NCBI GenBank assembly: GCA_904063045.1
Contig: CAJFCJ010000022.1
Coordinates: forward strand, 248,001-312,000
Source of the DNA: Dimorphilus gyrociliatus
Lineage: Eukaryota > Annelida > Polychaeta > Dinophilidae
Length of the DNA stretch: 64,000 bases
Direction of reading: 5' to 3'
This document shows positions 1 to 12,151 of this stretch, in pieces (the stretch's first letter is position 1; each line of letters starts with the position of its first letter). The notes under the pieces were generated by a model that was given only the letters and a program-made list of their open reading frames with translations, was not told where the DNA came from and made no database searches. The translations under genes and the position numbers were made by a program.

Positions 1-153
1 ATTTCATGATATAGAATTATATAAAGGCTGTAGTTAGTTAGGTGTAAAACCTTTTTGTATAAAGGAAAAAAAAGTTGTAGCATAATTGTTCACATCTATT
101 AGATAGAATTCTTTATTAATTTGCTATTATTTAGATATAAAAGAGCAAACATT

Positions 154-1518
154 TTATCTTACCACAGGGTCTACAGCATTTGATCTATGCTTTGAACAAC
201 ATCGATACATTGCACAAAAGGAACAAGAGCTCCTTAACGACTTTGAAAAATGTTCAATAGTTATACAATATATTATAAAATTGCTGCTGGATGACGTCAT
301 TTCAAGTATATTTGCTAAAAGTCTGAACACGATATACTGCAGTTGATAAATACTGCATTTACCAAATATGGATTTGTATACACCGTATTGACTAATACAA
401 TCTGGAAAATGCCCGATTAAGAATACTACCGAGACACTAATTAACATAACGCTCACTTTGTACTGAATATTTGTATGGTCTGAAGTATGATTAAGATTTT
501 TTATAGACTTTTTAACTTTTGAAACAGAATTTACTAATAGCATATTAAAAATGAACACAAGAATTAAAGGTATAAACTTTGCGAGCGTTACACGAATCCA
601 AGAGTAAATAACGAAATCATTAGATGCTCCAAATGCAGTATTTAACATCCTGTATCTTGGTCCGCTAATTTTCTTACGAAAGAAATACGGTATGTTGATG
701 ATAATCGACAGCAAAACTATTAAAACTGGAAAAAGAAAAAATCATTTATAACAGTTATTATTGTTATTATAAATAATATTTTTTATCTGCAAATGAAAGA
801 AAGATACATTTTACAGTACAGTATTGAAAGACTAGTTATGTAAGAGTTTTTTGTTTTTCTCTACTCTACTTACAGCATATTTTCCTCGCTATTCTTTTCT
901 CATCGTACTTTTTAATCATTAATAAACCTTTTCGTATTTGTACGTATCTCTCCAAAGTTACAGCTGCAGTTGTCCATACTGTGCACGTTGCTGCTATATT
1001 TCCCAAAGGTATATAAATATAAACCTCGTAAATTCTTTTCAGTAGTATATTACTATTCTTTGTTGTTCCGCATCTGAAAATATTCGAAAATTGGGCCCAT
1101 TCATTTAAAACAAATAGAATAGGGGACAAGATCTTAACTTTTAAAACCCTCCTACATACCCGAGGCATCTAGATAAGCCTATAGGGAGGACGATTATTAA
1201 TAAAGATAAATCGGTCAAAGCTATAGAAGTGAGATAAGTATAAATTGGCCATTTAAATGCTTTTTGACAGAATATAAAAATGTTTAGAAGGTTTAGAACT
1301 ATTCCAATTGAGCAAATAGTTGGTACGACGTATATATATCCAATGAGTTCAGCACTTTTTGCCACTTCGTTGGAATATACTGCAAAAACAAAATTGAAAA
1401 TAATAAGAATACAAATATGCTTCCATAAATTTTGAAATGATATGTTCTATATCTAACATTCTATTACATCCTTAGAACATTCGCCAAAGCTTATGTTTAA
1501 TTCCATTGAATTTGCCAT
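154..1518 (-). CDS. FMRFamide-receptor-like class A GPCR, paralogue A
   Basis: Seven-transmembrane receptor of the plasma membrane, probably for a neuropeptide. I assembled four coding exons (minus strand): 1458-1518, 1160-1379, 874-1073 and 154-725, about 350 residues, reading frame closed throughout. Intron phases are 1, 2 and 1; introns are 78, 86 and 148 nt. Seen: a short N-terminus with a possible N-glycosylation site (NIS), TM1 with the VLNLLNIFIF core, the TM2 TDLSLLI motif, a Cys before TM3 just after intron 2, ERY in place of DRY at the end of TM3, TM6 with FLIGHFPD, and TM7 ending SSSNFIIYC instead of NPxxY. The AVTLERY and SSxNFxIYC patterns resemble FMRFamide/myosuppressin-type receptors; that assignment is family knowledge plus inference, and the ligand is unknown. 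The first exon rests on phase matching and uses a weak donor (GTTAGA). Exons 2-4 are firm. Tandem with the homologue at 1992-3438. Confidence 0.8.
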
Positions 1519-1991
1519 TATGAATGACTATAAAGTTTGACATAGTTTTTGTATTTTATGATTTTGGACGAATATCTTATTGGATGCAGTAAGTGTTTAT
1601 CAAATAGATAAGAAAAAGCGTTTCCCGCTCATTTATCACCATAAAATACATTTGGTATGATTATTTTATTCATAGGCTTAAAAATTTTCCTTTATTTCTA
1701 GCTAAGGTATTAATGAGAAGAATGCTACTAGCATTGCTCTTACTAACTTTCCAATAAATCGTTAGAAATATAATTTCTTCCCCTATTCCGTTACAATATA
1801 GTATATTTTGTTTTTTATTTCTGTTTAAGAATTCACACAGTATAAACACACACGTATATATACAGAAATTCAAATATATATATATATAGATATATATATA
1901 TGTATATAGATATCATATTAATGGTTTTATCAATTCTGAAACAATATTCAAAGCAAATTTTAATAGAATCTAGTTTTTAAACTTGAATTAA
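1519..1991. other. Spacer between tandem GPCR genes
   Basis: AT-rich spacer of about 470 nt between the two minus-strand receptors. It must hold the 3' end of the upstream paralogue and the promoter of the downstream one. It contains a TA-rich tract at about 1875-1912. No coding sequence seen. Confidence 0.6.
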
Positions 1992-3438
1992 TTAAAGTTT
2001 ATTGCTCTTTATCACCGATATTTGAATGCCAACTTTCTTCTTCTTTCGCATTGAACATAACAGTCTTAAGGATCTTACGAACTGTTCAATCGATAAACAA
2101 TAAATTAAAAAGTTGCAGCTAGAAGAAACCAATTCCAAGAGGTTACTTATAAGTCTGAAGATGAAATAGGCTCGTTTAAAAATACTACATTGTCCAAATA
2201 ACGATTTATAAACTCCATTTTGAACAAAACAATCGGGTATGTGAGAAATTAGGAATGCTATGGAAACCCCAAAGAGCATAATACTAATCTTATACTGTAC
2301 ATTTGCCGAGTCAGTTGTATGTTCAATTTCAGAACGAGCTTTGTATAGAGCTACTACAAGTAGAACATTAACCAAAATCACAGCTATAACTGGTATGAAT
2401 TTGGCAAGAGCAACTCTGATCCATGAAAATATTGTAAAACCTTTAGATTGTCCAAATGAAGTATAAGTTAATGTAGCGTCAACTTTATTAAGTTTCTTAT
2501 CAAAGAACAGAGGCAGGTGTATTATAATTGAAGTGGTAACGATTAAGACTAAAGAAAATTGAATAGATATAATATATATTTGATATATGCAGAACCTATA
2601 TACTGTATATACTGTATATGTATATCTTTATATATATATTAGTATATACATATATAGATATATGTTGTTATCGATAGATTACCGCTTATTAATCTCGCTC
2701 TAAATGCACTATTTGAGTTCTTTGCCAAGACTCCTTTTCTAATATAAATATAACGTTCAATCGTGACAGCAGCAGTTATCCAGACGCTTGAAGTTCCAGC
2801 CATATTTGAAAAAGGAATAAACATGTACGTTTCGTATATTTTCTTTCCAAGTATATTAATATCAGCTTTCAACTTGCAGCTGTTGAGGAACGTGGTAAAG
2901 TACTATTGAAATTAGCGTAATGGTCCTACAAATTTTAACTTAATAATTAAAAACTTAATAACATACCTTGAGCATCTGGCGAATCCGATAGGAAGAACAG
3001 TAATTAGAAGGACCAAATCGGCGGCAGCCATTGTTGTAAGATATGTATAGCTTGGAGATTGAAAGCCTCTTTGAAAGAAGATAATTAAATTAAGAATGTT
3101 GAAAGAAATACCAATTGCGCAAACAATTGGCACTAGGATGACGTAACCGATATCCTCGGAATTCAATACAACTTGATCTTGCGAAACTGTATTTTAACAC
3201 GTTTATTATAGAAAGAAAGAAAAAAAGACAGAATGAATGAATGAAGAAGATTGAAGAATTAAAGGAATTTTATAAATTACTAATAAAAGCTAAAATCTAC
3301 AATTCTTAAGATTCTTCAAATTAGTATTATAACTTTAAATGTACCTTGTTTTCTTTCCTTCCAGCAGTTTGTGTTATAGCTGGAGTTGTTATTAAAAAGT
3401 AATATTTGTAAGCCTAAAGAAAGCATATCCTCAGGCAT
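1992..3438 (-). CDS. FMRFamide-receptor-like class A GPCR, paralogue B
   Basis: Tandem homologue of the receptor at 154-1518. Four coding exons (minus strand): 3345-3438, 2967-3186, 2683-2879 and 1992-2548, giving 355 residues; phases 1, 2, 1 join in frame and match the paralogue exactly. Introns are 158, 87 and 134 nt. Seen: N-terminus with an NNNSS glycosylation-type cluster, TM1 from about residue 46, TM2 AAADLVLLITVLP, the disulfide Cys at about 106, TM3 ending TIERY (about 146-148), TM5 ALAKFIPVIAVILVNVLL, TM6 FLISHIPDC, and TM7 ending SSCNFLIYC in place of NPxxY. Start chosen at ATG 3436-3438 because it gives the right phase and a short glycosylated N-terminus; an in-frame ATG about 66 nt further upstream is the alternative. 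The neuropeptide (FMRFamide-like) class is inferred from the TM3 and TM7 patterns; the ligand is unknown. Confidence 0.83.
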
Positions 3439-6404
3439 AGCTGCTATTAAGAGAAATCTGTCCTGATAAAACTTTTTTAATGAACGCTTACACCTGCTTA
3501 TCATATAGATAATGATTGTTTTCTTCAATACAATTTATCAAACAGAGTGGACAAATGTAACTTGAGATTGAATTGTTTACGCCCGTTTATCATTCCTTCA
3601 ACAAGCACCTTTCCTCTTATAAATATGCTTTTACTTGGAGAAATAGTTTTCCTCTTATCAGAAAAATAGCAAAAACAAAAAATATCATATTTTTCTTGTT
3701 TATTTTGTTTAGCTGATGGAAATATTTGCTGAAAATAGATATAATTATTTTCCATTCCCTATCAGTTCTATATATAGTATGTATAAAGAGAAGGAGAAGG
3801 AAAAAAAATACGGGTGGGAGAAGGGGGGACAGAGAGATAGATAGAATGAGATGGATAGAAAGATATAGGCGTAAAGCAAAGAGAGAGAGAGAGAAACATA
3901 GTTGAGGAGATTGGGTAAGGGGTAATTAGATAGTTGTATTTGTAATGATTTAATTATGATCTTCAGATCTTGAAGATAAACAAAAAATATTTCTGAAACA
4001 AAAATATCGGGCGTGGTAAGAATTAAGTACATTACGCAGAGTGAGGGAGGGAGGGGGAGCAGAAAAGCTTTCTATATTATATATTGTATCACGTGCTCTC
4101 GTTGAAATTAGTCAATAGATTAGGGTTATATTGCAAATACCATTTGTACGCTAATATTCGGAAAGGACTAACTTAATAAATGATGTATAAAATAAATAAT
4201 ATTCATATTTTCTTTATAAAATTATTCAAGACCTCATTAGACTAATCCTTCTTTGTTGTTTAGTTCAAGTTGTTGTATTTATTTTATATTAAGTAAAATC
4301 ATTATCTGTTCTCATAAGTGAAAGAGCATTAATTTTGTTTAGCAAGTTTATTTTCGTTGAATAGAGATGAAGTGTAAAAAAACACACATAAAAGAAATAT
4401 ATTATTAGGAAAATTATCTAAAACATGCGATATTCATTGAGCTTTTAAGTTGAGTAGCAAGTATAACTTTCTAATATGAATACACTGTCATACTAAACCC
4501 TGTTAGCTTTTATGTTTTGCAAAGGTTTTGAAAGAAAAGAAGCCTTCTTATATTTCTTACCCGAAATGAAAAGATTTTTGTTATACACTTGTAGTCAAAA
4601 CTTATAATTTATGGACAAATGTAAGTTAATATTTTAATTCAACTTCAATAAAGCTTTCATTATGTATTGTTTTATTTTAAATTAAAACAATATATTTAAT
4701 GTACACAATGGTGTACAATGCATAGTTTATAGTGTATACGTATTATTATAACAGTCTATACGCTATATTAATTTGTACATCATTCATATACGCTATGTAG
4801 TATCCAACAGCTAGAAGAACACTCCTCCCTCTTTGTTATTTAAATTCTTTATTCATTCTCTTTTTTTTTGACTAAGAGGTTTCTTCTCTTACTACGCATC
4901 CAGGAAGTTGTCAATTGTTGTATAATTGTTCAATTTCCTCTTTTCTCTCTAAAGGGAAGAGGAGTGGTCGCATTCCATTGTCAATCTAAAACGGTTTCAT
5001 TCTACTGAATTATTTAAATATTTAAAGTATTTAAGTTATTGTCTATCTAACTCAAGAAGAAATTATCGTTATAAATAAACACCTAAATATTAAAGTATGT
5101 AGTAGAATTTAAATTAGAGAAAAGTCACCAAATGCCATCTAACCTGAGTCGGCTCACATGGAGTTAAATATAAGGCGGCTTTAGTTGTATTGTATTGTAT
5201 GATATAATACTATACATTTCGCGACATATATACTTGTTCCTTTCATAACAATACCCAATTAGGTAAGTCGTCTAGAGGAAATTCTAATTTCCTTATCGGT
5301 TCTGGTCGGTTAGCTTCTAAAGAGTTTTCAAAAACACCTGTCATTCGCAACTACCTGCATTGCTTTTTGAAAATAGAGCTCAAGTTTAGTGTAACTTTCT
5401 AGGAATTACATGAAATACATTATTTAAAGTTGAGACTACAGGGTTAGCATTCTTAATAGAAGAACTATTAAATTAATCTACTCGTGTTTAGATAAAGTAC
5501 ACACGACAATGGAATGAGTTTTGCAAAATGTTTTGTATAAGTCGTCTTTACAAATTTAATTAACACTACAAGAGGTTTGGCAATATGGATAATTTCTCTT
5601 AAATTATCAATTGTCCACGTGTACAAAATAAGTATAGACAGACAACCGGTTGCTAAGAAGATCATATTTTCAAGGGCAAATAAAAGTTAACTCTTTCGAT
5701 TAACTTTAAAAGAGAAGAAATGTCCTATTTAACATTTTGGACTATGTCTAATTGATGACCTTTCCTATGACGCTATTGTTCAATATTCATTCAAATAATT
5801 ATGACAAAAGAAAAAATAAGATGGTAACTTTAATTAATAATTGAATGAATATGAAATTTCTATTTTAATATGTAATTGTTGATATTAAAATACAATAGAT
5901 AATTCACGCAAGATATACATAAAGGATTTATAAATATCTACTTAATTAAAATTTCACTCTTATGAAAATTAACATGAAATTTCGAGGAATTGAATTCTAT
6001 TAATAAGCTCTAGAGTTAATTCTGTCTGGTGTTTTTTTCATTCTTCTTCTCAGGCTTTCCGAATAAACGCTATAACACAATCATTTAACATTCTTCGTCT
6101 CCTTTGTTTACTGATTTCACGATAGATGTCAGCACTAGTCGATATTTTTCGTGTACGTTATCCCTATTAGATTTATTTTTGTAGACCGCATAAAAATATC
6201 GTTAATTTATTAAATTAATGCATAAAAACTTTCAAATTGATAATTCACATTTTTGCAATCGGTGCTAAAGAAGATAACCTTTCGGAGAAAAGTTTTATTA
6301 ATTAATTGATTGGAATTATAAGCCACTAAATTTTTATCGACAACAAATCTAACGCTTTCTTTACTAAATAGCTCAATTATCGCCCACACGTGTTTACGCT
6401 GGAG
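3439..6404. other. Intergenic AT-rich DNA
   Basis: About 3 kb between the minus-strand receptor pair and WDR89 on the plus strand, so it must hold both promoters (a divergent arrangement). Includes a purine-rich stretch at about 3788-3900 with GA and GATA-like runs, and a G-rich patch (GAGGGAGGGAGGGGG) at about 4041-4060. Short open frames here are low-complexity or AT-driven. No gene recognised. Confidence 0.6.
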
Positions 6405-8251
6405 ATGGATACTATCTCGAAATTAAAGAATTTGTCTTTATCTAGTAAGGTTTCTGTTTCTTTGGAAGTTCCAGATGAAGATTATGTTCTACATATAGAC
6501 TCTCAACCAGTGTTAGTTTTGACTTTGTCAATATTAGCCACTGATAACCGATATAATCTACCTTTCTAGTAAAGAGTATGGGGCGAGCGCCAAAGTAGCC
6601 GCAAGTAGTTCCAATAAGACGGTCTGCGTTTATAGAAGAAATGATTTAATCTTACAAAAATCGTACGGAAACTTCGATAAAGTCATAGTCGATGTAAAGT
6701 TTATAAAAAACGATTGGAATTTATTATACGCAGCCTCAAAAGATGGAAGGATAAGGTAAATAGCTTTAAATATCTTAAATAAGTTATTGACAAAGACAGA
6801 AACAAATAAAAGAAGAAAGAAAGAATTCAAATATACAGTATATACTGTATACATATTTTCTATATATAATATTAGAAAATGTTTTTCAGAGGATTCGATC
6901 TGAGATGCAAGGAAGATGCAGTCGTTTCTTTTGACAGTACTTATCTTAAGGAAAACGTGTAATTCCAATATCTAACAGTCTATTCTTGATTAGGTGATGA
7001 AATAAATCAGCTCATCACTTGTTTTGACATTGACTGCTCTGGTAGGCTTATTTGCGCTGGAACTGATAAATTGAATGATCCTGATGAAGAGGATACAGTC
7101 CACTTGATATTTTGGTATACTGAAAAGAACAAAGTCATTTGTCTAAATTAATTTTGTCTACTTTGTTAGGGACGCGAGAAAACCGCAAATTTTGGGAGCC
7201 TATTCCGATGGTCATGACGACGACATTACGCAAGTAAAATTTCATCCGGAAAATAAAGATATTCTAGCTTCCGGTTCGACGGACGGCCTTGTCAATATAT
7301 TTAACGTTTCCGAAGCAAGTGAAGATGACGCTCTACAAATGACTTTAAATACCGAATCTTCCGTTGTAAGTTTTTCCACCAATTCAGTATATTTGAACAT
7401 TATTAATAACTTGTTAATTATAGGCCGAGATTGATTGGACAGGGGATAAATCTGATCGTCTGTATTGTCTTACGCACACTGAATCATTATTGGTATGGGA
7501 AAGTAATGAGGTAATGAAATTTATTATCTAAAATAAATTGCTAATAAAAACTAAATAATTACATCTATATATACTCTATATAATACATATATAGAAAACC
7601 ATTCATTTATTCACGTGATTTATCTTTCATAGTGGGATTGTATAAGAAAAATTCAAGATATTAGAGAAGAAACAAAAGTAAGTAGTATTCATTGTTAATA
7701 ATTACTATAACTATTTTCCTTTAAAGAAATATTCAATCAACTATGCAATAACTTTAGTGCAAGTTGACGGTCATCAAACATTGGTCGCTGGTACAGACAG
7801 GTAAAAAATTCAATTTTTTACGACCCATTTCATAACCTAAACACAAATTTATTATAGAGGCAATTTTCATTTATTTTCATTGGATGACGATAAACTAGAT
7901 CACTTAACTGGATTAGAATTAGGCCATTCCGATATAGTCCGATGCGCAAAATATGATTCTGAAGTATTTATTGACATTTTCTATTCCATTCAAATAAATT
8001 TGATCTATTTTTTAGGACCAAAGTCTCTTAACAGGAGGTGAAGATTCTTTATTGTGCCTTTGGGATCATTCTGTTAAGTCTGCGACAGAAACGACAAGAT
8101 CAAAGAAACTAAGGGTGATGTATTAATTATATACAGATTGCGTAATGGATCTTTGTCTAATTGATTATTTTGCGTTTTTTTTCTTTAACTTGAATAGAAA
8201 TCAACATCTGTAAAAACTAGACCATATTCTGGAAGACCGAGTAAAAGATGA
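6405..8251 (+). CDS. WDR89: WD repeat-containing protein 89 (WDR89)
   Basis: A WD40 beta-propeller protein whose cellular role is poorly characterised even in vertebrates. Eleven exons join in frame: 6405-6511, 6570-6755, 6890-6956, 7011-7114, 7170-7365, 7424-7510, 7633-7677, 7727-7800, 7858-7963, 8016-8114 and 8198-8251, giving 374 residues; the human protein is similar in size. Recognition rests on collinear family signatures: CFDIDCSGRLICAGTDK, the segment GAYSDGHDDDITQVKFHP, then ASGSTDGLVNIF, LYCLTHTESLLVWE, LLTGGEDSLLCLW, and a basic tail ending GRPSKR. Most introns are 49-58 nt; three or four are 83-134 nt. The start is the only upstream ATG in frame with the first propeller strand. 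Exon 1 uses a less typical donor (GTTAGT). The rest are standard, so confidence in the whole model is high. Confidence 0.93.
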
Positions 8252-9423
8252 AGACAGGATGAAGAGAGAAAGAGTCGTTATTTCTTTGTTAAGATACTTT
8301 CTTTTTACTATTATTTTGTTTTTGATAAAATTATAATATTCAACAAGCAGAAGAAAGGAAAACTTATCTTTCATTATAAATTGAATACAACTTCGCGATT
8401 TGTCTAGGTTGCTTGAGCAGCATCTTGATCATTGATTGATATTTTTTATTATTAAAGATTCGAACTTTGATTAATGAGGGAATTTTAAAAAAGAGATTAG
8501 AAATACGTACGTGATCGAAATGAAGAGGAGGCGTCTTTCATTAATAAGACGCTACTTAATTATTTTTAATTTGGTGATAGGCATGGAGCTTCGCATCCTA
8601 ACTCTAAGGCGTAAGTAATGGGGTAATTGGGCTAGGAAAAATCTTTGAATAAATAAAACGTTTCAGTGAATTTAATATTATCAGCTAATTAATCAATTTG
8701 CAAATAAACTAATTAAATAACAACTAAAATAATCAGGAATGCCTCTGGAACTTTCTCTTTGAGATGTAAAATATTTTAGCGCAACCAACCGCCTTAAATA
8801 ACTTTTAAAATTATCTATGTAACTTATTTGACTATGAATATACATATATACATATATATGAATTTATATATAGGCTATATACATACTGCATATGTATATA
8901 AATAAAAGAAGACACCTAAAAAGAGAGTATCCCTTAAAGATCATGACCGATTTGGCTTTACTTCAAAGAAACTTTACTAAAAAGTATGTTAAAACGACCG
9001 GCCGTAGCGAGATGTAAATTGATTATATTCAAGTAAATAATAGGCCAAATAGAGTAGCCGAATAATCAACTTAAGAGAAGAAATGAGTATCTTTTATAGG
9101 AGAAAAAGATAAATAATTTATACAGTATATACTTATATAAACAATAATTTAAATATTTCTATTGCTTTTGTTTTGAGGAATTTCTGAAGATGAAAAGTTG
9201 AAATGTTTTAATCAACGATTTTTGAACAGGCTTTTTCATATTTGTTAAAAAAAAAAGAAACTTTTGAAAGAGAGAGAAAAAACGAGAAAAAAGTAGTAAA
9301 ATCAATAATATGCCCATATGTCTACGTATACGCTATATGTAAGAGTAGAGTGATGTTCTGAAAAATCGATAAAAGGCCCCATACTGCATCATTTTAAGGG
9401 CTAGACTCACTGCAGCAAGAATT
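8252..9423. other. Intergenic region with one small hairpin
   Basis: About 1.2 kb between WDR89 and the RING/B-box gene, both on the plus strand. Contains the inverted repeat at 8531-8552 (listed separately) and AT-rich sequence. Nothing coding seen. Confidence 0.6.
8531..8552. repeat. Hairpin GCGTCTT / AAGACGC
   Basis: Perfect 7-bp inverted repeat, GCGTCTT at 8531-8537 and AAGACGC at 8546-8552, with an 8-nt AT loop. The same GGCGTCTTT core recurs at 22148-22177, 26736 and 31802. Confidence 0.7.
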
Positions 9424-10743
9424 ATGTCACTATCAGCATTATTGAAATGTCCTATATGTTTGGACTCATTCGATAAACCTCTAACTCTACCGTGTTTACA
9501 CTCCTTTTGTGAAAATTGCCTTGGAAACGTTGTAACTCATAAATCAGTATTTAATTGTCCTTCTTGCAGGGAACCTATCCAGACACCAAAAAACGGATTG
9601 AACGGCTTTAAAAAAGACTTTCGATTACAGTTTTTATTGGATTTTGGAAGTTTTTGCGCTAATTGCTCTTCTAAACCTACTCTAGTTTGTCAAGACTGCA
9701 CTGTTGAATTGTGTTCAAATTGCTCTACTCAGCATTCAAAAATACCTGCTTTTTCTAATCACGTCGTTTATAAAAGAGTTGAATGCTTAAAGCATAAATT
9801 AGATAAAAAATTTTATTGTAGCGACTGTTCTTCCCTACTTTGTACTTGTTGCGTATTCAATCAACATTCGGAGCACAAAATATCTCCAATCTCTTCTCTG
9901 AATATGTCTTTAGAATCGAAGCTCAAATCATTTGTTGGTGTGAAAGAAGCATTAAATTTCTCAGCTAAATTGGAGAGTCCCGAAGAGAGGTTGAAAATTC
10001 TAAAGGACGCTCTACAAAATTTATATCTACACGACGAAATTGGTAACTTTAATGCAGCGAACGTTGTTGATATATGCGCGAACCAGCAAGACTTTTTCTG
10101 TGTTGCTTTTCCAGATCGATTAGAAATTAGACGCTATATAAAGTTAGACGACATCCAACAAGTAATTAAACTGCCAGAAGTAAGGGCAATTTGCTGTCTT
10201 GATTCGAATGAGATTGCGGTTGCTCATCGTCACTTTTTGTCAATTTACAATATCTTTGGTCGCTACAAACGTCATTTGGCCTGTGTGCTACCCGACGTCA
10301 ATTTAAAATTGGATACTGACGGTAATTTGATTGTTTTAAGCCGATACGAATGTTTTAAAATAAACCTTAGCACGACTGAGCGTATAAAATATGGTTCTTA
10401 TAGTAAATTGGCCTGTGTGACGTCATCTGGCCTGTTGGTAGTGGCCAAGCATTATCAGATAAATGTATATAAAGATAATGTATTTGAACGGGTACTGAAT
10501 GTTAGAGCGGATGGTTTATGCTCGGACGATCGAGGCAGACTTTTAATATCTGACAAGAGGAATAACTCAATTTCTTTATATACCATTTTTGGAGAAAAGA
10601 TTACGACCATTCTTAACCTCAACAGGCCCAAAAAGATTGGACTTTCACCGGATGGTTACCTAGTAACTGTTCAAAAAGGCAACATAAGAATCTTTAAAAT
10701 TAAGCTGAAAATAAAAGACCCAAGCAGTAAAAGTGTCCCTTAG
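9424..10743 (+). CDS. TRIM-like RING / B-box protein with NHL-like C-terminus
   Basis: Predicted E3 ubiquitin ligase of the TRIM class, 439 residues, no introns. RING finger at about residues 9-48 with complete C3HC4 spacing: CPIC, then CLHSFCENC, then CPSC. A first B-box-like zinc site follows at about 78-117 (CANC, CQDC, CSNC, H), and a second B-box at about 122-155 (CLKH, CSDCSSLLCTCC, HSEHK). A short helical stretch at about 160-195 is where the TRIM coiled coil would lie. The rest (about 210-430) reads as repeated beta strands such as DGLCSDDRGRLLIS and KKIGLSPDGYLVT, which is the NHL propeller style of TRIM2/3/71. Substrate unknown. The start is the first ATG, directly before the RING. 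The coiled coil is short for a TRIM, so TRIM-like is the safest name. Confidence 0.88.
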   Translation: MSLSALLKCPICLDSFDKPLTLPCLHSFCENCLGNVVTHKSVFNCPSCREPIQTPKNGLNGFKKDFRLQFLLDFGSFCANCSSKPTLVCQDCTVELCSNCSTQHSKIPAFSNHVVYKRVECLKHKLDKKFYCSDCSSLLCTCCVFNQHSEHKISPISSLNMSLESKLKSFVGVKEALNFSAKLESPEERLKILKDALQNLYLHDEIGNFNAANVVDICANQQDFFCVAFPDRLEIRRYIKLDDIQQVIKLPEVRAICCLDSNEIAVAHRHFLSIYNIFGRYKRHLACVLPDVNLKLDTDGNLIVLSRYECFKINLSTTERIKYGSYSKLACVTSSGLLVVAKHYQINVYKDNVFERVLNVRADGLCSDDRGRLLISDKRNNSISLYTIFGEKITTILNLNRPKKIGLSPDGYLVTVQKGNIRIFKIKLKIKDPSSKSVP

Positions 10744-10752
10744 CTAGAGAAG

Positions 10753-11106
10753 ATGAGTAGTAGTTTTACGAAGCAGAAGAGGATGAAACTATGGAATTTG
10801 AGAAGAGGAGAAAGTCTAGAGAAGAGTGGTGAAGAAGTAGCAAAATCGGACGATAGCATTAAGAAGCTTGTTTCTCTCTGGTTGAAAGCATTTCATACTG
10901 TTTCAATTTTTGTACTATTGTGTCATATTCTCCATTATATCTGCACATTCGATTCCAGAAGTTTGTACAAATTGTTTGTATTGTTAAGCTTACATGACGT
11001 CATTATTTATTTGTATAAGAATTTATCAAGAAGTCTTACGTACTATCCCCCAACCCTGTTATTTTATATTTTCAACTTGACAAAGAAGGTGTTAAGGTTG
11101 TCCTAA
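10753..11106 (+). CDS. Doubtful 117-codon ORF in the probable 3' UTR
   Basis: Opens with ATG 9 nt downstream of the RING/B-box stop codon. The first 50 residues are charged (KQKRMKLWNLRRGESLEK); the remainder is hydrophobic with a possible membrane segment (HTVSIFVLLCHILHYI). I recognise no family. Its position, immediately after a eukaryotic stop and before a polyadenylation-type AATAAA, favours untranslated sequence or a decayed C-terminal extension over a separate gene. Confidence 0.15.
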   Translation: MSSSFTKQKRMKLWNLRRGESLEKSGEEVAKSDDSIKKLVSLWLKAFHTVSIFVLLCHILHYICTFDSRSLYKLFVLLSLHDVIIYLYKNLSRSLTYYPPTLLFYIFNLTKKVLRLS

Positions 11107-11161
11107 CTATCTCTATATTTATTTTCTATATAAACGTATAAAAAATAACTAAACTATGTGG

Positions 11162-11167
11162 AATAAA
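11162..11167 (+). terminator. Possible polyadenylation signal of the RING/B-box gene
   Basis: AATAAA about 420 nt after the stop codon at 10743. A second AATAAA lies about 20 nt further on. In AT-rich DNA this hexamer is common, so the call is weak. Confidence 0.35.
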
Positions 11168-12145
11168 TTTGCTATGGGCCTTAAATAAATGCATCTGGAC
11201 AGGATTTTCATTGGAAATTACAGATGTAGAAAGTGTTGGACAAAGAATAGAAGAATAATTTCCGCTACCATCAACTACTATTACTCTTCTTTTTTGACAA
11301 GTCTGTCGTATAATTGAAAGGGGGATATTTAGTGGTAAAATGACTGCATCGCGACATAAATACTACGTAATTCTGTATTGGCAAGAAATACTTATTACTC
11401 TCATTAACTACTATTGAAGTTACACAAGTGCTTCGAATACGTTACTTATTATATAATTTATAGTTAAATTTACTAATTAAAGCTATTTCTTCTGATTAGC
11501 CCATATCAATCAATCTAATGAACAGTATATACAGATATTAATTTCTTTTTCAGTTCTCATATGAAACATTATTACTCTAATCAATATTGATTTTTAACAT
11601 AGGCTTTATTTTTATTACTTTTATACATTTCATATAAAAATATCTGTTGAAAATGAAACAATAGAATTGCGATAAGAGAATTTATTAGTAATCTTTTCCC
11701 TGTCCATCGCCTCTAACTGGCTCTCTCAAAAGATGTCACTATCATGAACAGGGCGTATGCATGTACAATCATATGTAAAGAATCAGGAATTATATAATAG
11801 TGGGTTTAAGGCTAATGATTTTATGTATGAGGTAAATTATGCAATAGTACTTGATGATAATTCACCAGCTACTGCAAATTTATCTTTCTTAAGGGTTCTG
11901 GATCATTATTAGTAAATAATTAAATGGAATAATATAATGCATATTTACGTAAAAAAATAACTTGTAGTAAGTGAACTAGAAGAGCATTGTCGACTTTTTC
12001 CTTCTAGCCCCAAGTGAAAATCCATTAGTTTTGAATTATTCTCCTATGTTGTGGGGTCGATATTAAAGGTCGTTTTAAGTATTTCGTTTAAGGCCTATGA
12101 AAAAAAATGAGCAATTTTATTGTCTTTCTATGAAAAAGCCAAAAC

Positions 12146-12151
12146 TTTATT
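12146..12151 (-). terminator. Possible polyadenylation signal of the DC-STAMP gene
   Basis: TTTATT on the plus strand, that is AATAAA on the minus strand, about 120 nt downstream of the stop codon at 12272. The spacing is reasonable for a 3' UTR, but the motif is common by chance here. Confidence 0.35.
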
